Shown here piece by piece: positions 5,636 through 7,766 of a stretch of 7,766 nt of DNA; positions within the stretch are counted from its first letter, which is position 1; each line of letters opens with the position of its first letter. The stretch comes from Pseudomonadota bacterium. GTDB taxonomy: Bacteria > Pseudomonadota > Gammaproteobacteria > Halothiobacillales > Halothiobacillaceae. The DNA is taken from NCBI GenBank assembly GCA_021795795.1, contig JAJYPA010000386.1:1-7766 (forward strand). Direction: 5' to 3'. The notes beneath the pieces were generated by a model. It did not search any database. It was not told the DNA's origin and saw only the letters and a list, made by a program, of their open reading frames with translations. The translations under genes were made by a program, and so were the position numbers.

Positions 5636-6664
5636 CTAGAATTGAGCGTTACGCCGGACCATTCTTAGCAACCTCAGTATATCTTTTGGAATAAATATTT
5701 TTGCAAGGCCAAAAACTGCAAAGAATATACCATACGGTGCAGAATATAATTTATGATATTTAATATAATAGGTGGCAAGAGACATTCTAGACGCGCCCGC
5801 ATCTGCTGACCTCTGGATAAGGCCATGGATTAAATTGGCGGTGAATCGTCTGCGCAAGCTTATTATTAATCGCGCGGTAACAAAATCTGACTGATTCATG
5901 AATTGTTTTGCACACACATCGATTAGCGCGGAAGCATTGTCAATCCACTCATCAATTCTAGCCCGCGATGTAACACTGCCGATGTGCAACCTGTAGTTAG
6001 ATAAACAATCACCAATATAAACTGCGATGCCGCGGTTTATGACGATGCGCATCCAAATGTTTGCGTCGGCAGCCAAAGCGAAATTCTTTTCGTCAAAACC
6101 ACCATATTTTATTAAGTCATCTTTTCTGATCAAAGTAGAGCAAGGATAAACAGAGCGCTTTCCTCTTAAAAACTCTGGAATAAAAGAAGATGCACATTCT
6201 ACGAAGCTATCTGGTTTTCTATTTTCAATTACATTATTTCCTTCCCTGATAACCCGAGTACCGCAATAGACCATTCCAATCTTACATGCATCCAAACCAG
6301 AGTTCTGGCATTGAAAACCAATAGCCATTTTTTCTATGGCGGTTGGGTCCAGAAAATCGTCGTCAGAAAGGAGAATAAAAAATTCACCACTCGCCTTTTT
6401 CAGACAGGCATTCCAATTCCCTACCATACCCAGGTTGGTTTCCTGTTGAATGATAATTAAGCGATCATCATTGTGCTTTCCCAAAAGCTGCAACGTATCA
6501 TCTGTTGAGGCATTATCTGAAACAATTACCTCAATGTTTTTATAGGTTTGCGCAAGAGCGCTATCCAGTGCTTTGGTTAAAAATACCGCCCGATTATAGG
6601 TTGGTATTGCAATGGTTACTTTGGGCTGTTCCGTGATATTCAGCCCTTCTCTATCCACGATCAT
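5636..6664 (-). CDS. GT2-family glycosyltransferase
   Basis: Predicted inverting GT-A glycosyltransferase on the cytoplasmic side of the membrane, adding one sugar of the repeat unit. From the chosen start it has 342 residues. VTIAIPTYNRA (16-26) opens the nucleotide-binding fold. IEVIVSDNASTDDT (44-57) holds the uridine-binding aspartate region. NLGMVGNWNACLKKASGEFF (77-96) leads to the metal-binding DDD at 101-103 (LLSDDDFLD). The C-terminal half has YPCSTLIRKDDLIKYGGFDE and LAADANIWMRI, where the second catalytic acid is expected. A hydrophobic stretch near the end (YGIFFAVFGLAKIFI) may attach it to the membrane. The open frame extends back to 6769, but the extra 35 residues are polar, low in family features and overlap the flippase. 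ATG 6664 forms an ATGA overlap with the flippase stop, so it is preferred. Confidence 0.92.
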   Translation of the reverse strand: MIVDREGLNITEQPKVTIAIPTYNRAVFLTKALDSALAQTYKNIEVIVSDNASTDDTLQLLGKHNDDRLIIIQQETNLGMVGNWNACLKKASGEFFILLSDDDFLDPTAIEKMAIGFQCQNSGLDACKIGMVYCGTRVIREGNNVIENRKPDSFVECASSFIPEFLRGKRSVYPCSTLIRKDDLIKYGGFDEKNFALAADANIWMRIVINRGIAVYIGDCLSNYRLHIGSVTSRARIDEWIDNASALIDVCAKQFMNQSDFVTARLIISLRRRFTANLIHGLIQRSADAGASRMSLATYYIKYHKLYSAPYGIFFAVFGLAKIFIPKDILRLLRMVRRNAQF

Positions 6665-7766
6665 AACGCTTTTCTCATGTTGATGATCATCCGAAGCATT
6701 GTCTGTCGCTCGCTGGCTGTTGTCAGTAGAGCTAGCGCAGTTAGTGCGGTTGAAGGGATTGTGCAACACCCCGAAATTAATAAACTTACCATGTCACCGT
6801 ATTTGGCAGTAAGGTATCTTAAAACCACATTTATTCCTATTGACACCATGATCAACACAAATATAGGAAGAATGACAGTCGCGAAGTATCTCAAAAATGG
6901 TATATTGAACAGAGTAAGCGTTACATAAGGCGCATACCAGTTATTAGTCAGCATTTGCGCAATCATTGTACCAAGTGCCACACCCCATAGACCCAAGCGT
7001 TGTGCGAGGATAACAGAGATGATTATATTCAAGCCCCCCGCAATCAATGCTGCCCAGGCAAAAGCAATCTTCCCTGTTGCCATCGTCCCGGTCGCGAGTA
7101 TGACGTGATGAACTTCCAGCACAGTCATGGTGAGCAACGTCCATAGCACTGGGAAACCCGCAAAATGCCCTAGGCCGAGCCACAGATTAACGATTTTATC
7201 CCCAAATGTGGCGATAAACGCTGAAAGAATCACCAAGAATCCCATGCTATAGCGCACGTTGCGTAACAGAAGAATCTTGAAGGTATCCATGTCTGCGGCA
7301 GCGTATGATTTCGATAGAAACGGCGAAGAGCTGCTCACAATCATCAAAGACAAGGTCATCAATACTGTTACAATCTTTGCAACGGCGACATAGGATGGAA
7401 TAGCGGGTGTACCGATTACTGCGGCGATAACGACATTGTCGGTCTGCAGGATAAGGATGGCTCCGAAACCCATAGCTGCCCACTTCAGGCTTGGCAGAGC
7501 GATTTTCCTCGCTACTGCCATGCTGATCACACCCTTTGATCCATGAAGATACGGGTAACGGGCGTGCAAAATACGCCGCGCGATCAACATAGTGGCCAGC
7601 CCTTGAACAGACCATATAACGGCTAGCCCGACAATCCCGAATCCGAGTTTAAGAAAAAGTACCATTATGGCGAGGCCGACCAATAGCGTCAGGGATCGGA
7701 TAAGACGCTCAGTGGCGATATTTCCTAAACCATAAAGTGCAGCAAAGATAGGCCCCCCAAGGAGGT
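6661..7766 (-). CDS. wzx: Wzx-like polysaccharide flippase, N-terminus cut by the window edge
   Basis: Predicted inner-membrane transporter of the MOP/polysaccharide-transport superfamily that flips lipid-linked repeat units to the periplasm. 367 residues are visible and the frame stays open to the right edge, so the true start lies outside. A TTG at 7683 is just an internal Leu codon, because the upstream residues (IFAALYGLGNIATERLIRSL) fit the family. Visible parts include ILQTDNVVIAAVIGTPAIPSYVAVAKI, the conserved Q-x-D-N segment with a following Y-x-x-A/V, SSSSPFLSKSYAA, and GLWGVALGTMIAQMLTNNWY near the C-terminus, among roughly nine to ten hydrophobic helices. It ends SERQTMLRMIINMRKAL, and its TGA overlaps the GT2 start, indicating coupled translation. 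It is less AT-rich than wzy. Substrate specificity cannot be read. Confidence 0.88.
   Translation of the reverse strand, partial: LLGGPIFAALYGLGNIATERLIRSLTLLVGLAIMVLFLKLGFGIVGLAVIWSVQGLATMLIARRILHARYPYLHGSKGVISMAVARKIALPSLKWAAMGFGAILILQTDNVVIAAVIGTPAIPSYVAVAKIVTVLMTLSLMIVSSSSPFLSKSYAAADMDTFKILLLRNVRYSMGFLVILSAFIATFGDKIVNLWLGLGHFAGFPVLWTLLTMTVLEVHHVILATGTMATGKIAFAWAALIAGGLNIIISVILAQRLGLWGVALGTMIAQMLTNNWYAPYVTLTLFNIPFLRYFATVILPIFVLIMVSIGINVVLRYLTAKYGDMVSLLISGCCTIPSTALTALALLTTASERQTMLRMIINMRKAL

Noticed and set aside
6665..6769. Extended N-terminus of the GT2 protein from 6769.
   Set aside because: The extra residues lack family features and overlap the flippase; ATG 6664 gives the common ATGA coupling.
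7681..7683. TTG at 7683 as the start of the flippase.
   Set aside because: The frame stays open to the edge with flippase-like residues upstream, so the gene is cut by the window.
7759..7766. AAGGAGGT on the plus strand at the right edge, a perfect Shine-Dalgarno sequence.
   Set aside because: It lies inside the flippase coding frame on the other strand, where it encodes ordinary Leu/Gly codons; no plus-strand gene can be seen in the window.

Overview
The window is a stretch of a Wzx/Wzy-type surface polysaccharide locus (O-antigen, capsule or exopolysaccharide). All supported genes lie on the minus strand, so the text below runs from high to low coordinates. No taxonomic marker is present. 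The GC-rich left part, the glycosyltransferase types and the short HicBA pair would fit a Gram-negative chemolithotroph such as Acidithiobacillus, but that is an impression from protein style only.

Layout in the direction of transcription. (1) A flippase (wzx-like) enters from the right edge without its N-terminus. (2) A family 2 glycosyltransferase overlaps it by ATGA. (3) A GT4-fold glycosyltransferase follows. (4) Next is an AT-rich multi-membrane Wzy-like polymerase. (5) A 133-bp gap carries a small hairpin and a 14-codon reading frame. (6) A GC-rich GT4 glycosyltransferase (gtB) follows. (7) Its stop overlaps, as TGATG, the start of a 58-codon fragment that copies the beginning of the last glycosyltransferase. 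(8) A HicB/HicA toxin-antitoxin pair comes next. (9) A complete GT4 glycosyltransferase (gtA) follows one base after the hicA stop. (10) The first bases of a possible further gene overlap the gtA stop, again as TGATG.

Together the genes form part of an assembly line. Cytoplasmic glycosyltransferases extend a lipid-linked oligosaccharide, Wzx moves it across the inner membrane, and Wzy polymerises it on the outer side. The initiating transferase, nucleotide-sugar genes and chain-length regulator are not in view. The right part (about 2930 to 7766) is clearly richer in A and T than the left part, most strongly in wzy. This is the usual look of a variable, transferred serotype block joined to more native sequence.

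The most unusual region is 1020-1860. The hicBA pair sits between a truncated and a complete copy of the same glycosyltransferase 5' end. The two copies share a perfect 56-bp direct repeat, although the adjoining sequence differs at about one base in six. Recombination between the repeats would remove exactly 682 bp, including hicBA, and leave an in-frame glycosyltransferase coupled directly to gtB. A toxin-antitoxin pair therefore appears to have been inserted, or brought in with a second allele, inside a glycan operon, in a form that could be lost cleanly.
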